From: Aphanomyces cochlioides
Taxonomy: Eukaryota > Oomycota > Saprolegniomycetes > Saprolegniales > Verrucalvaceae
Direction of reading: 5' to 3'
DNA length: 64,000 nucleotides
Assembly (NCBI GenBank): GCA_019828595.1
Contig: JAHQRK010000018.1
Coordinates: 620,001-684,000, forward strand
Below are positions 9,301 through 19,852 of the stretch, one piece after another (within the stretch, counting starts at the first letter, position 1; every line of letters starts with the position of its first letter). Under the pieces are notes generated by a model. The model was not told where the DNA came from, did no database searches, and saw nothing but the letters and a program-made list of their open reading frames with translations. A program made the translations under genes and the position numbers.

Positions 9301-10434
9301 TTCCAGAAAAAGAGATTATTGGAGATCATATGTATGAAATTAATCAATCTCTTGAAAATAACAAACGTAAAGAGTCAAGAAAATTGATTTCAAGCTACTT
9401 TGGAGTTAAAATTTTGGTCTATACACCGTTGTTAAAATGGTACTTAGAGCATGGATTAGTCATTACCAAAATGTATTCATTCATTAAGGCTAGTAAATTT
9501 CAACCATTTAAAGAATTTGAAAACGAAGTATCTAATGCTCGAAGAGGAGGAGATCAGGAAGAAAGTGAAAGACAGCAAAAATATAATGATTGGCAATATA
9601 AATCGATAAAAGCGGAAACGATGAAACTTATTGGTAACTCCGCTTTTGGACGCAGTGGAATGGATAAATCAAAACATAAAGAAGTTGAATATCATAACGA
9701 TGATACTAATTTAGATAAACTAATTGAATCAAATAGATTTTACGATCTTGTTGAATTAGATGGGTCTTATGAAATCATAAAGTAAAACGCCGCATAAAAA
9801 TGAACAATCCTATTCATCTAAGTATCGCGATTTATCAGCTTGCTAAATTACGTATGCTTCAATTCTATTATGATTGTGTTGATAAATATATTGATCGTAG
9901 CGACTTTGAATACTTAGAAATGGATACAGATAGCGCTTACATAGCGTTTTCAGATGAAGAACCATTCAAAAATCTAATCAAACCAGAGATGAAAGAACAT
10001 TTCGAGGATCATAAATTCGATTGGTTTCCGAGAGATGATACTAAAGAAAATGCAGCTTTTGATAAACGTAAACCAGGGCTATTTAAAGAAGAATATCGAT
10101 GCAATGCAATGATTTCTTTAGCCTCTAAGAATTATATTTGCTATCTACCAGATGAAGTATATTAAAAAAAGACAAGAAAATGGTAACACCAAAGATTAAA
10201 CTGTCAGCTAAAGGGGTTCAAAAGGGTCGCAACAAAGACTTGCTTCAACCAGAGCGATTTGAAGATATCATTAAAAATAAAATTACTCTGAAAGGAACTA
10301 ATACAGGATTTCGAATGGATAAGGAGACTAACACAATGATTACTTATAAGACGTTCAAAAATGCTTGTAGTTATTATTACGATAAAAGACAAGTTCTTGA
10401 AGATGGTATATCTACACGAGCGTTGGAAATTTAA
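6340..10434 (+). pseudogene. polB: Polinton family-B DNA polymerase (protein-primed type), broken frame
   Basis: Replicative polymerase of the element, about 1,360 codons if the pieces are read together. Visible motifs, in order: CPTENKCVFYCIAYYL block (~7012), C2H2-like CPIC...H (~7390-7460), Exo I CYDFEAIL (~7596), Exo II VGFNPGRYDLN (~8027), Exo III LLEWYNNLD (~8452), an HNH-like insert (CSHCKC...GHIDGN...CIACN, ~8757-8870), polymerase motif A FFDANALYLW (~9094), motif B GNSAFGRSG (~9634) and motif C MDTDSAYI (~9919). The frame is interrupted by TAA at 6640-6642, TAG at 7869-7871 and TGA at 8808-8810, and shifts near 7010, 7325, 9783 and 10163. The 6340-6642 piece is in frame with the next, so it is probably the N-terminus, though it could be a separate small gene. 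Some indels may be sequence errors; three in-frame stops argue for real inactivation. Confidence 0.88.
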
Positions 10435-10474
10435 TTTTAATAATATAAATTTCAGAGCTTATAGTGATAACGAA

Positions 10475-11537
10475 ATGAATCGTTTTATATCAAAATTATA
10501 CAACGATCCTTCAACAGGTTTCATTTCAGCGGAAAAACTATATCAAAAGCAAAGCTATTAGACCGGAAATTACTTTGAAACAAATAAAAGAATGGTATGC
10601 GAAACAGGATATTGTTCAACAACATCAAAATACAAATAAATCAAAAGAATACTTTAAAATCGCAAGTAATAACCCTGATTCTTGGCAAATGGACCTTGCT
10701 TTCTATAAAAATAAGCCAATATTCATAGCGATAAATATAAATTCACGAATTGGTTTTGCTAAGGTTTTAGATAATAAAAGAGCTGAAACAATAATAATAT
10801 TGGATAAATTTATTAAAGTGAATAATGTCCAAATAATTACGAGCGACAATGGGAGTGAGTTTATATCGAATGCAGTCGAGAATTTCTTAAAAAAGAATCA
10901 AATTGAGCATTACAATAATGAGGTAGGAGATCATACAGTGCTAGGAAAAATAGATCGTTTTATTAGGACTATCAAACAACGATTAATTAAAATTAACCCG
11001 AAAACAGTAACACAGAAACTGATAAATTCAGTTATTAGCAACTATAATAACACTTACCACAGCTCTATAGGAAGTACACCAAATGAAAATAAAGGTGAAA
11101 TTATCGATTCAGAGTTAAAACATAATGATAATTTGCTTAAAGACATATCGAATAAACTCGAAATTGGAGATCACGTTCGATATAGATTAGAAAAAGGAAC
11201 ATTTGAAAAGGAGAAAGCTCAATGGTCTAAGACAGTTTATGAAATTATTGGGTTAGATGGATACAAGTTCGAAATTAGATCAAAAAATGGTCATATTCTC
11301 TACAAATCACCAAATGATATTAAAGTTGTTAAAGCAGCTCTAACAGATGTTGATACTAAAAACAATGACATTTTCGAAGCTCAGAAGATTCTTGAACACA
11401 AAAAAGTTAAAAATGGTTTCAAATACCTAGTTAAATGGAGTGATGGCACTGAATCTTGGGAGCCTCAAGCTAATCTGAGATTGATCAATAAAAACAAAAG
11501 ATCAACATTAGAGAATATTTATTTTAGTAAAGAGTAA
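10475..11537 (+). CDS. INT: Polinton integrase (retroviral-type core plus chromodomain), one frameshift
   Basis: Inserts the element into host DNA, producing the 6-bp duplication. The N-terminal part (MNRFISKLYNDPSTGF) is in one frame. A one-base loss near 10548 puts the rest into the frame ending at 11537. The rve-type core shows WQMDLAF and TSDNGSEF, the two catalytic aspartates. The third acidic position, 35 residues further on, is Asp in GKIDRFIRT, where retroviral integrases have Glu. The C-terminus is a chromodomain (YLVKWSDGTESWEP), as in Polinton and chromovirus integrases, and could direct insertion toward modified chromatin. It follows directly after the polymerase. Apart from the indel the protein looks complete (about 353 aa). 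Confidence 0.88.
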
Positions 11538-11567
11538 ACTAATATTCTGGTATTTATATAGTAACGA

Positions 11568-12791
11568 TGTTTCCTTCTTATAAATCATTAAAAGACAAGC
11601 ACGAAAAGCTAAAAGCTTATTACGATCAAATCAAATATGATGAAGAAATTGATAATTTAAAAAAAACAAGCATATGCAAATGCTTACTTCAGCGATCAAC
11701 AAGGAGTTAATTTGGATAATTCGTATCAAAATTCTAATCCAGTAAAATTAGTAAGAGTAGCTCCAGAATCAAAATATCAAACAAAATCAGCTATTAAGAC
11801 AGAAGCTGGAGTTCAAGCAAACGTTAATACAGACAACAGATTCAAACCATTGATAACTCAATTTGAAGAAGAAGAAGAATTAGAAGAAAAACCTCCAGCT
11901 CCTAAACCGTCTCCAAAACAAAAAAATATACAAGCTAGAAAAGACATTTTATCTGATTATAAAGATGAAACAAAAGGAAACATCTTAATCCCTAAAAAGA
12001 TAAATCCAATACTTAAAAATGGAACTCAAGACATAAAACATTATATCGGATCGGAGGGCAAAATGTATAATATGTATGATGACAATTATGTTAAAATCGA
12101 CGGTATTCAATCAAAATATGATTGGATTGAAACAAAAAATTATATCGACAAAGTTCTAGAAGAAGAAAATAAGGTTAATAACGCTGCTAAAGCATTAAAA
12201 GGTCTTACAATAAACTCTGCTGCTCCTAAATCAGAGGTTAAAGTAAAGAAGGAAGAAGGAACTGGATTTAGTAAAATATTTTCCAAAAAACGTAGATTAG
12301 TGGGACGAGGATTGCTTGGAGCTGGCAATCATAATTTAGAAAGAGATTATCTTTATAAACGAATTGGTGACAAATTTATCACTTTAAGTGCGCTATCACA
12401 AGGATATTTAAGCTTACGATATCCAAGCGCTAATGTTTGTTTTAAACGGTTTAAAATATCTGATGATTTAGTTAGTATCATTAAGACATTAGCGTTTGAC
12501 CAATCTGTCGATTATACGGCTTATGCTCAGTTAAATAATTCCGATAAAGAAATATTTTATGACCTATTGAAATTTTGTAAAATTTTGCAAACGCTTAGAA
12601 AACCTCTTTTTGATCCTAGACAAGGTCTCGATAAATATAAAGCTGAATTTGATAAATTATTAGCTGAATTGAAATTAGGAAACGACAATCCAAAAGTTAA
12701 ATCTGAATTAAAGAAAATGTCAATATATCTTTTTCAAAACAATCAAATTGGAGAAAATGATTTCAATAAAATTATCAGTCAATTAATATAA
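11568..12791 (+). CDS. Polinton protein of unknown function, one frameshift in an A8 run
   Basis: About 408 residues. The first 30 codons (MFPSYKSLKDKHEKLKAYYD) are in one frame. The A8 run near 11658-11665 has one base too many (or two too few), and the frame then continues as KQAYANAYFSDQQ to the stop at 12791. The middle is low-complexity and acidic/Pro-rich (EEEEELEEKPPAPKPSPKQ). After a basic linker comes a conserved-looking alpha-helical C-terminal domain (about residues 240-400, from NHNLERDYLYKRIGDKF through SVDYTAYAQLNNSDKEIFYDLL). This gene order (integrase, then an unnamed protein with a helical C-terminus) resembles other Polintons, but I cannot name the family. A virion or core protein is likely. 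Confidence 0.65.
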
Positions 12792-12798
12792 ACATACA

Positions 12799-12987
12799 AT
12801 GAAAATATTCAATGTAAAAAGACCGCTAAATGACTATAATAAGAAAGCTAAAGAGAATGAACAAAAATTGATTCAAACAATGGAGGATTTAGTTATTGAG
12901 CATCATCATCCTGAACAAGTTTTTCAGAATTCCAGAAAACCATTTAGTGATTATAAAAAAATGAAGCCAACAACATTTTCATTGTAA
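12799..12987 (+). CDS. Small Polinton protein of unknown function
   Basis: 62-aa intact frame starting 7 nt after the preceding stop, MKIFNVKRPLNDYNKKAKENEQ. It is charged and helical, with HHHPEQVF in the middle. Tight spacing within the array and AT-rich codon use support it. No family recognised. Confidence 0.5.
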   Translation: MKIFNVKRPLNDYNKKAKENEQKLIQTMEDLVIEHHHPEQVFQNSRKPFSDYKKMKPTTFSL

Positions 12988-13041
12988 AATGATATATTAT
13001 TTATTTCCTAATACATAGTATATAATAAAAACACATTCATC

Positions 13042-13531
13042 ATGAAACATCCTAGTGGTTACAAAATTGTAAAAGTTGGTTCAATTTCTAAGAAAAAGCT
13101 TCATAAAGCTATGAAAGGAGGAACTATAATGTTGACTAAAGATGAAGTATCAGGTGAAACACCTATTTTATTACATCCCGAATCCGTACGAAAAATTCAA
13201 GCTGCTAAAAAGGCTAACAAAGGAGTACGTTTGGATATTACTCATGGAGAAATTCAACATGATCTAGCACATCACGCCGGAGGATCTATCTGGGACTCGA
13301 TTAAACAAGGGCTTTCGACTGTTTGGTCATACGTAAAACCTGTTTGTTTCAGGAATTGGCGATGCTATCGCCTATAGCAATCCAGAACTTGCCCCATTGC
13401 GTGAAGGCGTAAGAAATATTGTTGGAGTCGGTTTGAAACCTAAAAAAGGTAGCGAAGCTGCTAAGGATATGATGAAAGCTGTTAGATCAAAGAAAAAGGT
13501 TAAGCAAGCTGGCTCATTTTTACTTTCATGA
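13042..13531 (+). CDS. Putative minor virion protein with amphipathic segment (pX/pVI-like), one frameshift
   Basis: About 162 residues. The first part (MKHPSGYKIVKVGSISKKKL, then LTKDEVSGETPILLHPESVRKIQAAKKANKGVRL) has the look of a family common in Polintons, adintoviruses and virophages, in which a Gly/Lys-rich segment precedes an amphipathic helix. Here that helix begins GGSIWDSIKQGLSTVWSYV. Near 13345 one extra T (or two missing) throws the frame off. The downstream frame continues with VSGIGDAIAYSNPELAPLREGV and a Lys-rich tail to the TGA at 13529-13531. By analogy with adenovirus pVI/pX it may coat DNA or disrupt membranes; this is inference from composition and position. A TATA-like ATAGTATATAATAAAAA lies just upstream. 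Confidence 0.55.
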
Positions 13532-13547
13532 ATATACAAACAAAAAA

Positions 13548-13733
13548 ATGTTCTTTAACTACGAATTAATAAAAAAAAGCAAAGAGATGCATGAAGCTCA
13601 ATTAAAAAGGCATTCGAACTACATTAATAAGGATGAAATTCTATGTCAAACATGTAATATTAAAATTAAAAAATGGAATAAAAGATGTCATGCTCAATCA
13701 TTTGCACATTTATTAAATGCTACATATTGTTAA
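13548..13733 (+). CDS. Small C2H2-type zinc-finger protein of the Polinton
   Basis: 61-aa intact frame with one C-x2-C...H-x5-H finger (CQTCNIKIKKWNKRCHAQSFAH), similar to U1C/matrin-type fingers. It begins 17 nt after the preceding stop and converges on the minor capsid gene. Probably nucleic-acid binding; role unknown. Confidence 0.55.
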   Translation: MFFNYELIKKSKEMHEAQLKRHSNYINKDEILCQTCNIKIKKWNKRCHAQSFAHLLNATYC

Positions 13734-13744
13734 CTTTTAATTAG

Positions 13745-14608
13745 TTAATTTTTTTTTCTTATCAATAATTGGATAACAATTTGATTATCCTGAAATTTTA
13801 CAAAACGACCAAACTGATCCGTGATTATAATTTCAATGTATGATTTAGTTTGATCAGGAATATCAATCCAAGCAAATTGATTCACTTTCACATCAATTGA
13901 TTGGCCAATCGACGTTCCAGCGGAACTGAACGAAAACAAAATATCAGGCGGTTGACTATAAATATTATTAACTAAATTACATCGAAGTAAATAACAACTC
14001 ACAGGGTTAATTTGTGGAGTTATATTACTTAAGAATGATTGAGTTGTTGTAATTTGGCTTGAAGGGTAGCTACCAACTGAAAAACCAACAATTGTATTAA
14101 AATTAGCAGGAAACACGATTTGAGGGGTGTAAGCTATTGTAGGCAATCCTGATCCTCCTGAAGAATATAATCCAGAACTTGGTCTAGTATATGATGCAGG
14201 TAAGCTTGTAGGGCTGCTTAAAAGATCTACTTGGCAACTATAATAAGTAGCATTAGATTGCATTTTGATATAGAAAACATTATTACCAGATCCATCAATC
14301 AAATAAGCACCAGCAGCAATTAATTTCGATTGGATGTAATTATTCAAATCTGTGTATGAATAATAACCATTTGGTAAAGTTATATTGATTGTCGATGTGG
14401 TAGAACCTGTTGGAACGATAATAGAAAACGTATTATTTCCATATTCAACGTCATTAATATTAAATTGACTGTTAAACATTTTAACTGAAGCTAATGCTAC
14501 TTCTCTATTTTGAAAATTAGCAGCTCCAGTCGGAATGTCAAATCTAAAAGTATTATTATATCCATTATTTTGTACATGTTTCGAGCTAAGAGTAATCAGA
14601 GATGCCAT
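13745..14608 (-). CDS. mCP: Polinton minor capsid (penton) protein, single jelly-roll type
   Basis: 287-aa intact protein forming the capsid vertices in this virus class. It starts MASLITLSSKHVQNNGYNNTFRF and is predicted almost entirely beta, with many Asn, Ser and Thr, as expected of the single jelly-roll penton. The N-terminal pattern (NxxFRFDIPTGAANFQNREVALASV, here split into two recognisable strands) is typical of Polinton penton proteins. It is followed on the same strand by nothing viral, is preceded by the ATPase (31 nt upstream), and has a TATATA-type promoter-like element between 14609 and 14639. Assignment rests on composition, size and gene order rather than a catalytic motif. 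Confidence 0.75.
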   Translation of the reverse strand: MASLITLSSKHVQNNGYNNTFRFDIPTGAANFQNREVALASVKMFNSQFNINDVEYGNNTFSIIVPTGSTTSTINITLPNGYYSYTDLNNYIQSKLIAAGAYLIDGSGNNVFYIKMQSNATYYSCQVDLLSSPTSLPASYTRPSSGLYSSGGSGLPTIAYTPQIVFPANFNTIVGFSVGSYPSSQITTTQSFLSNITPQINPVSCYLLRCNLVNNIYSQPPDILFSFSSAGTSIGQSIDVKVNQFAWIDIPDQTKSYIEIIITDQFGRFVKFQDNQIVIQLLIRKKN

Positions 14609-14639
14609 AATTGCTCTAATAAATTACATATATAAAATA

Positions 14640-15314
14640 TTATTCCATCCCATTATGTAATATTTTTTTCCAGTTATATCGAACTGTTTGATCAATTGTG
14701 TTCAGTAAGATCATTTGACCTTTCTGTTTTAAAATAATCTGATAATAACCCCATAGCTGATCAACAGTAACTCCTGCGATAGGCATATCTTTAAGTATCA
14801 TTCTTAAGTCTGTTTTAGATGGAGTTCTTAATAAAAACAAAATTTCTGAATTCAAACGAACCATTTTTGGACATCCCTTAAAGAATGCGTGAGCTAAAAA
14901 TAACGTTGTTAAACCTTTATGCCGACCTCGAATAAAGAAAGGAACGACATGTTTTTCACACCATTTTTGATCATTAGTCCAATCGTCAAAAATTACAAGT
15001 TGCAATCCGTCATTCTGAATATCATCAACACTTGGAACAGTTTCCTCGTCATAAATAGTGCAAAAGGTATCTAATTTGTCTTTTAAATATCTATACAGAG
15101 GCTGATCAGGCTGTCTAGCGATTAAATGCAAATGTGAATACACATTTGGTGATTTTTTGATAAAATCAAAAATTAAATTGCTTTTTCCGCTTCCACTAGC
15201 TCCTAGAACAATTCCTCTAAAAAGTTTTGGTAAATTTGTTTGTTTATTAAACCCTGAATTATCTGATTGATAAGCTTTTGGAAGAGCAGCTCCCCAATTA
15301 GGAATAGTTTCCAT
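14640..15314 (-). CDS. ATP: Polinton genome-packaging ATPase (FtsK/HerA, A32-like)
   Basis: 224-aa intact ATPase that pumps DNA into the capsid. Walker A is GASGSGKS (residues 38-45) and Walker B is LQLVIFDDW (about residues 104-112). A downstream RGRHKGLTTLFLAHAFFKG segment holds the arginine and sensor region of the A32/FtsK-HerA family. Size matches other Polinton ATPases. It is divergent from the fibre gene across a 36-bp AT-only spacer and upstream of the minor capsid gene, so a late transcription unit is likely. No frame damage seen. Confidence 0.93.
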   Translation of the reverse strand: METIPNWGAALPKAYQSDNSGFNKQTNLPKLFRGIVLGASGSGKSNLIFDFIKKSPNVYSHLHLIARQPDQPLYRYLKDKLDTFCTIYDEETVPSVDDIQNDGLQLVIFDDWTNDQKWCEKHVVPFFIRGRHKGLTTLFLAHAFFKGCPKMVRLNSEILFLLRTPSKTDLRMILKDMPIAGVTVDQLWGYYQIILKQKGQMILLNTIDQTVRYNWKKILHNGME

Positions 15315-15350
15315 ATTTTTTATTAGGTATTATATATTAGATCAAAAAGA
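15315..15350. promoter_or_regulatory. Bidirectional AT-rich promoter-like spacer
   Basis: 36 bp between the divergent ATPase and fibre genes, containing TATTATATATTAGATC. Similar TATATA/TATATAAT blocks lie 15-40 nt upstream of the major capsid, minor capsid and 13042 genes, suggesting a shared late promoter signal. Inferred from position and recurrence. Confidence 0.5.
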
Positions 15351-17566
15351 ATGTCTAATTCTGTTTATAATCCAAATAATTATTATGATCCTACAGCTGC
15401 ATTGACGCAAGCAACAACAGATCAATTATATGTATCAAAATCTGACATTCGTTTACCACAAATAACATCAATTACTGCTGGAACTGCTTCAGCTAGTAAA
15501 GCTTTAGTTCTTGATGCAAGTAAAAACATATCAGGTATAAATAGTTTTTCAGCAAGCAGCATTACACCAAATATAACAGATTCAGCTAATGGATCAATAT
15601 CGACTCCGTTTGCCGTTACGCATACATTATCTTCAGGTAGTCCTACTAATAATGGATTTGGGATTGCTATGACTTTTAACGGCCCAAATCAAATAAACAA
15701 TATAATTAGTTATGGCAGAATTTATTCAACTTGTCAATTACAAACATCAGGCCTTCATCAAGGTTCTTTGACTCTATCAAGTGTTTTTGCTGGGAATTTT
15801 GTAGACGTAATGACTATAAGTACATTGACTAGTACTAATAATAATCTAGTTTCTATTGTGGCACTAATAGTGTATTAAGCGTTTCAAGTGTTAGTTCTAC
15901 ATCATTAACAGGAACTTTACAAACTGCAGCTCAACCAAATATAAACTCATTGGGATCTTCAACTCTTTCTATTGCTGGAACAACAAGTTTTACAAATACA
16001 AGCTCTTCCAATATATCGACTTCAAACTCAGTTCAGATAGCAGGAGGATTATACATAGGTAAAAACGGTTTGTATAATGGTTGGCGATCAAATAATGCTC
16101 AATTTGTAGGATCAAGCCATGTATCTACTTCATCAGGAGGAGTGTCATTATACGATAATCCAATTTATTTCAGAGGACAAGCTGGAAACGATAGTAACCA
16201 TGGGATAATGTACAGCGGAAATGGAAATTCATCTTGGAATAGTAATAATGGTTGGGGAAACAGCTCTACATATTCCGTAGATGGACCAGTTCTCTGGGGT
16301 AATCAAGGAGTCATTTTAGGAAATTTAAATAGCAATGGAACTGAAACAATTTGTGCAACGTTTTCAGGAACAACAACGCTTCTAAATGGCAAATTAAACG
16401 TTAATACGCCAACAACAACTAATAGTCAAGTCAATATTCAATCTTTTGGTTCAGCTTTAGCTTTCACATATGATGCTAATCATTATACAAATTTCAATAG
16501 CCAATCTGATGGGACATTTAGTTTTACTCTTAATTCACTACAATCCACACCAACATATTTGCAATATTATTTTGGATCACCAAATTACTGGACTTTACCA
16601 GCATTATCATTAACTGGTTATTCACCAAGATTTAGACTTGATCTTGGGGCTGGAAATGGCGGAGGACTTTCTGATATTCAAATCTGTTTATATAATCCTT
16701 CCAATATTACGCCAACCAGCGGCTGGGGATACAACAACAACGCTGTTCAATATGTTTCTTCGGGAAGTAGCGGTCATACTTTTTACAATTCAAGTTCATT
16801 GTCAGGAGTAGGGGCTCAGACTGGTCTCGGAACGTTGAATGCTCAAATTGATCAATTTGGCAATATCAAAGCTCAGGCAGGATTCAGATGTGTTGGATCG
16901 AATCCATTAGGATATTCGGGAGGAGGAGCTGAAATTGAATATATTAGCGGAACAGCTCATTTCTTCGGTTTTAATCGGACAACGCTTTTGCAAACGCCTG
17001 TTCAACTTGGGAATGGGGTTTATGTAACGGCATTAGGAGCTACTGGTATTGGCACTCAAAACACGAGTCAATATCCTTTGGAAGTAGGCTATAGCTCACA
17101 AACTATTACAGGTGGATATGGATATCTTAATTCTTCTGGTGTTACTGGTTCATTAACTGGAAGCGGATCACAAAATTTCTCAGCAAAATTCAATGGACGG
17201 ATAAACGTTGCTTTAGAAATTGACGTCAGTTCGGATAGACGTATTAAAGATGATATTAGAAATGTCAGTGAAGAAGAAGCAACAAATTTTGTCAAAAAAA
17301 TTAATCCTGTTTTCTATAAATTGAAAGCTGATAATTCTGAATCCTATGGATATATTGCTCAAGATATGCTAAAAGCTGGTGTAGATAGATTGATTCAAAC
17401 ACATCGTCAAGAAATAGATGAAACTATTGATGATGATGGTTTTGTGAGCCCTAAAGATGTCATATTTACGATTGCTTATCAGAAGATCTGTTGCTTGTTG
17501 CATAAATATATACTTTTGCAAGATGATAGAATTTCATCTCTTGAAAAAAAATTAGAAGAGCTCTAA
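15351..17566 (+). CDS. Putative virion fibre protein with C-terminal S74 intramolecular chaperone domain, one frameshift
   Basis: About 738 residues if the one-base loss near 15854 (an ATT run before GTGGCACT) is allowed for; as written, the frame stops at 15878 and reopens downstream. The N-terminus (MSNSVYNPNNYYDPTAAL) is followed by repeats of the type LTGTLQTAAQPNINSLG...LSIAGTTS, seen in large-virus and phage fibre-like proteins, then a long Ser/Gly/Asn-rich beta region. The last ~110 residues have the Peptidase_S74 signature SSDRRIKDDIRNV and YGYIAQDMLKAG. In phage tailspikes this domain trimerises the fibre and cleaves itself off at the Ser of the SD dyad. It probably encodes a host-attachment spike. 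A coiled coil (ISSLEKKLEEL) ends the protein. Confidence 0.8.
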
Positions 17567-17594
17567 GAGCATCTGATTAAATAGATTTTTTTGT

Positions 17595-19398
17595 TTAACT
17601 TAACATTTCAACTTCTCCTGTTAAACGGTTAAGGTTGAATTCACGTTCGTAGACGACTAGAGCAAGTAGATTTGCGCCTTGCGAGCAACCGTTGATACCA
17701 GAAATGGTTACGGCTTGTGGAACGTCTTTTTGAGTGATTCGAGAGCAGTCAGCAACAAGAACTCGATTCACAGTGCTCCAAGTTTGGAAATCGATCAAAC
17801 CATTAGCGATTTCGTGGGTTAGTCCACCATTAATCGCGTGTAATTTAGAGAATTCATCATGGAAAGATTGGTAATCATAGGTTACAGTTTCATTGTAAAC
17901 TGTTTCAGATCCGATTTGAACTTGGAAGTGGCGAATACTACTTCCTGGTTGACAAGTGTAAGGAGCTGAATCAAAGGGACTTGCAAATTGCTCTACATTA
18001 GTAGCAGTTACATAATGTCCTGATGATGTTTCGCTAAATGGAATCAATGCAATATATTTAATATTCTTCCAAGAACCAGATAAAGTCAAATTGATTGGAA
18101 CATTCATTTGACCATCAATTGCTCCAAGACCAGCTCGTCCTTGAAAATATTGAGCATAACAGTCTAAGAAACGAATAGTCTTGATTGGTCTTTGTACAAT
18201 TTCAGTTGGGCGTGCTAAATCATAAAATGGAACATTGAGACGAGCCGTTGTATAAGGTACAATGCTACCAGTTTGAGCGACCGTGCAAAGACTATTTTGA
18301 ACAGGACCGAAAGCTACTCGAAAAGTTGCTGTTTTAGATGGAGCTAATATTAAATTCATAGGGTTATTTATTGCAGTACTTGCTACCATAATTGGACATG
18401 TTCTTCCACTAGTCAAAACGCTAGATTTTAATTTCATTGTAATGTTAGTACCAGGACTGGCAGCACTATCTGAAGCAGCATCTATATCAACGTATCCAGA
18501 GTTGATTTTAAGACGTAATTTGAGCTGAGGGTTACCCGTTAATTCTAATTCTTTGAAAATAGGATGGAGATCGATCAAACGGATTTTCAACTGTGAACCC
18601 AATGACCTGCATATGCCCCTGCTGCAACTGTTCCGGTATTATTAAGAGCAAAAGCACCACGAGCATTTTGCTGTGCGATTGTTGAACTAACGCTTGCGCG
18701 TTGGGTTAGCCAATTAAAGGCGTTGATACCTCCATTAACACTACCAGTAGTTGGATCAATTGTCGCTACACTTTGAGGATTGGAATAAATACGAGAAATA
18801 AATCCATTGTTTTCTGCTAAAGGTGCCTCCTGAAGTGTCAAACCAGTAGTAGCTGCTGGATTACAGACTGTATTGTAAAAACCATCTCCCCCTGCTGAAG
18901 CTGCTGGTGTTCCAGAGGATCCACCATAATTATCGAGTACCAACTATCTGGAAAATGAAGCGCATCGGAACCATGTTTTAGCTGGTCGCTAGCACTCCAT
19001 TCGGTTTGGGCTCGAAGATTATTCCAAAACAATTTGTAATCTGCTTCAGTAACAATGTCGGTACCATTTAATGTAACAGTAAGTGAATCGACCACATTCC
19101 ATACACCTGCTTTGAGCCCCACACAATATCGATTAATTGCTTTAGCAAATGGGTCTGATCCTAAGTTTTTCATAGTTACTACAAATGGTAGAGTAATGTA
19201 AGCATCTTTCAATGAAGCAAAACCTTTAGAGCCTTGTAGTTGTGAAGCGGCATCGATCGTGATAATGCCTGACGAATATCTGCCTTGATTATTATCTGGA
19301 ACATATGCCATTTTCTTACCTCGAGATACTTCTACGGGCATATCTTCTCTTTTAGAAGCGTCAAGTAGATACTGATCAGCAAGCTGGTAGTCGGCCAT
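17595..19398 (-). CDS. MCP: Polinton major capsid protein (double jelly-roll), two frameshifts
   Basis: About 600 residues, the usual size for Polinton MCPs, which form the icosahedral shell as trimers. Three overlapping frames cover it: 19398-~18943 (MADYQLADQYLLDAS..., DSLTVTLNGTDIVTEADYKLFWNNL), ~18943-18590 (DNYGGSSGTPAAS...NNGFISRIYSN) and ~18590-17595 (LKIRLIDLHPIFKELELTGNPQ...). At each junction adding one T restores continuity, and the protein otherwise shows no stops, so sequencing undercalls are as likely as real mutation. Family assignment is based on the conserved N-terminal strands, the length and its place beside the protease, ATPase and penton genes. A TATATATAATTAAT element lies 20-40 nt upstream. 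Confidence 0.85.
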
Positions 19399-19471
19399 GT
19401 TCTATTTTATAAAGTTTATTAATTATATATATACTTCTATTGAGACAAAAAATAGAAAAAAATATTAATGA

Positions 19472-19849
19472 ATGGATCTAATAAAAGGAATTACCTCAGA
19501 TCATGAGCTAATTGAATTAGCTAATTTATTAGATATTGAATTGGATGGAATATTTACACTTGATGAAATAAAGAAACCATTACCAAAAAATAGAAATTAT
19601 ATTATTTTGTTAGAAAATGGTGATGGAATTGGTCATTGGGTATGTCAATTCAACGATATGTATTTCGACAGTGCGGGTGAACCAGCGCCATTGGTATTAG
19701 GAATAAAAAAATATAACCATAAGGAGTATCAAAGTGCTTATAGAGAGTATTGTGGTATTTGGTGTTTATTATTCCTATATGCTAAACAAAATCATTGTCC
19801 TGATCTACTTGATGGATATTATGACTTAAACGATAAAACATTCGAGTAA
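19472..19849 (+). CDS. PRO: Polinton cysteine protease (adenain/Ulp1-like)
   Basis: 125-aa intact protease that matures virion proteins. The catalytic triad pattern is visible: His in GIGHWVCQF, an acidic residue in MYFDSAGEPAP, and Cys in YREYCGIWCLLFLY. The spacing agrees with Polinton and adenovirus proteases, although the protein is shorter than adenain (~200 aa) and the N-terminal region is reduced. It starts at 19472 and diverges from the MCP gene across a 73-bp TATA-containing spacer. Clean frame. Confidence 0.88.
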   Translation: MDLIKGITSDHELIELANLLDIELDGIFTLDEIKKPLPKNRNYIILLENGDGIGHWVCQFNDMYFDSAGEPAPLVLGIKKYNHKEYQSAYREYCGIWCLLFLYAKQNHCPDLLDGYYDLNDKTFE

Positions 19850-19852
19850 AAG

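Noticed and set aside
10575..11537. LTR retrotransposon (chromovirus) integrase
   Set aside because: The core plus chromodomain would fit, but there is no reverse transcriptase, RNase H or LTR. It lies directly after a protein-primed DNA polymerase within Polinton TIRs.
16000..17000. Fibre region as a bacterial contaminant phage gene
   Set aside because: Same AT-rich composition and orientation logic as neighbouring Polinton genes, and it lies between the ATPase and MCP genes with no composition break.
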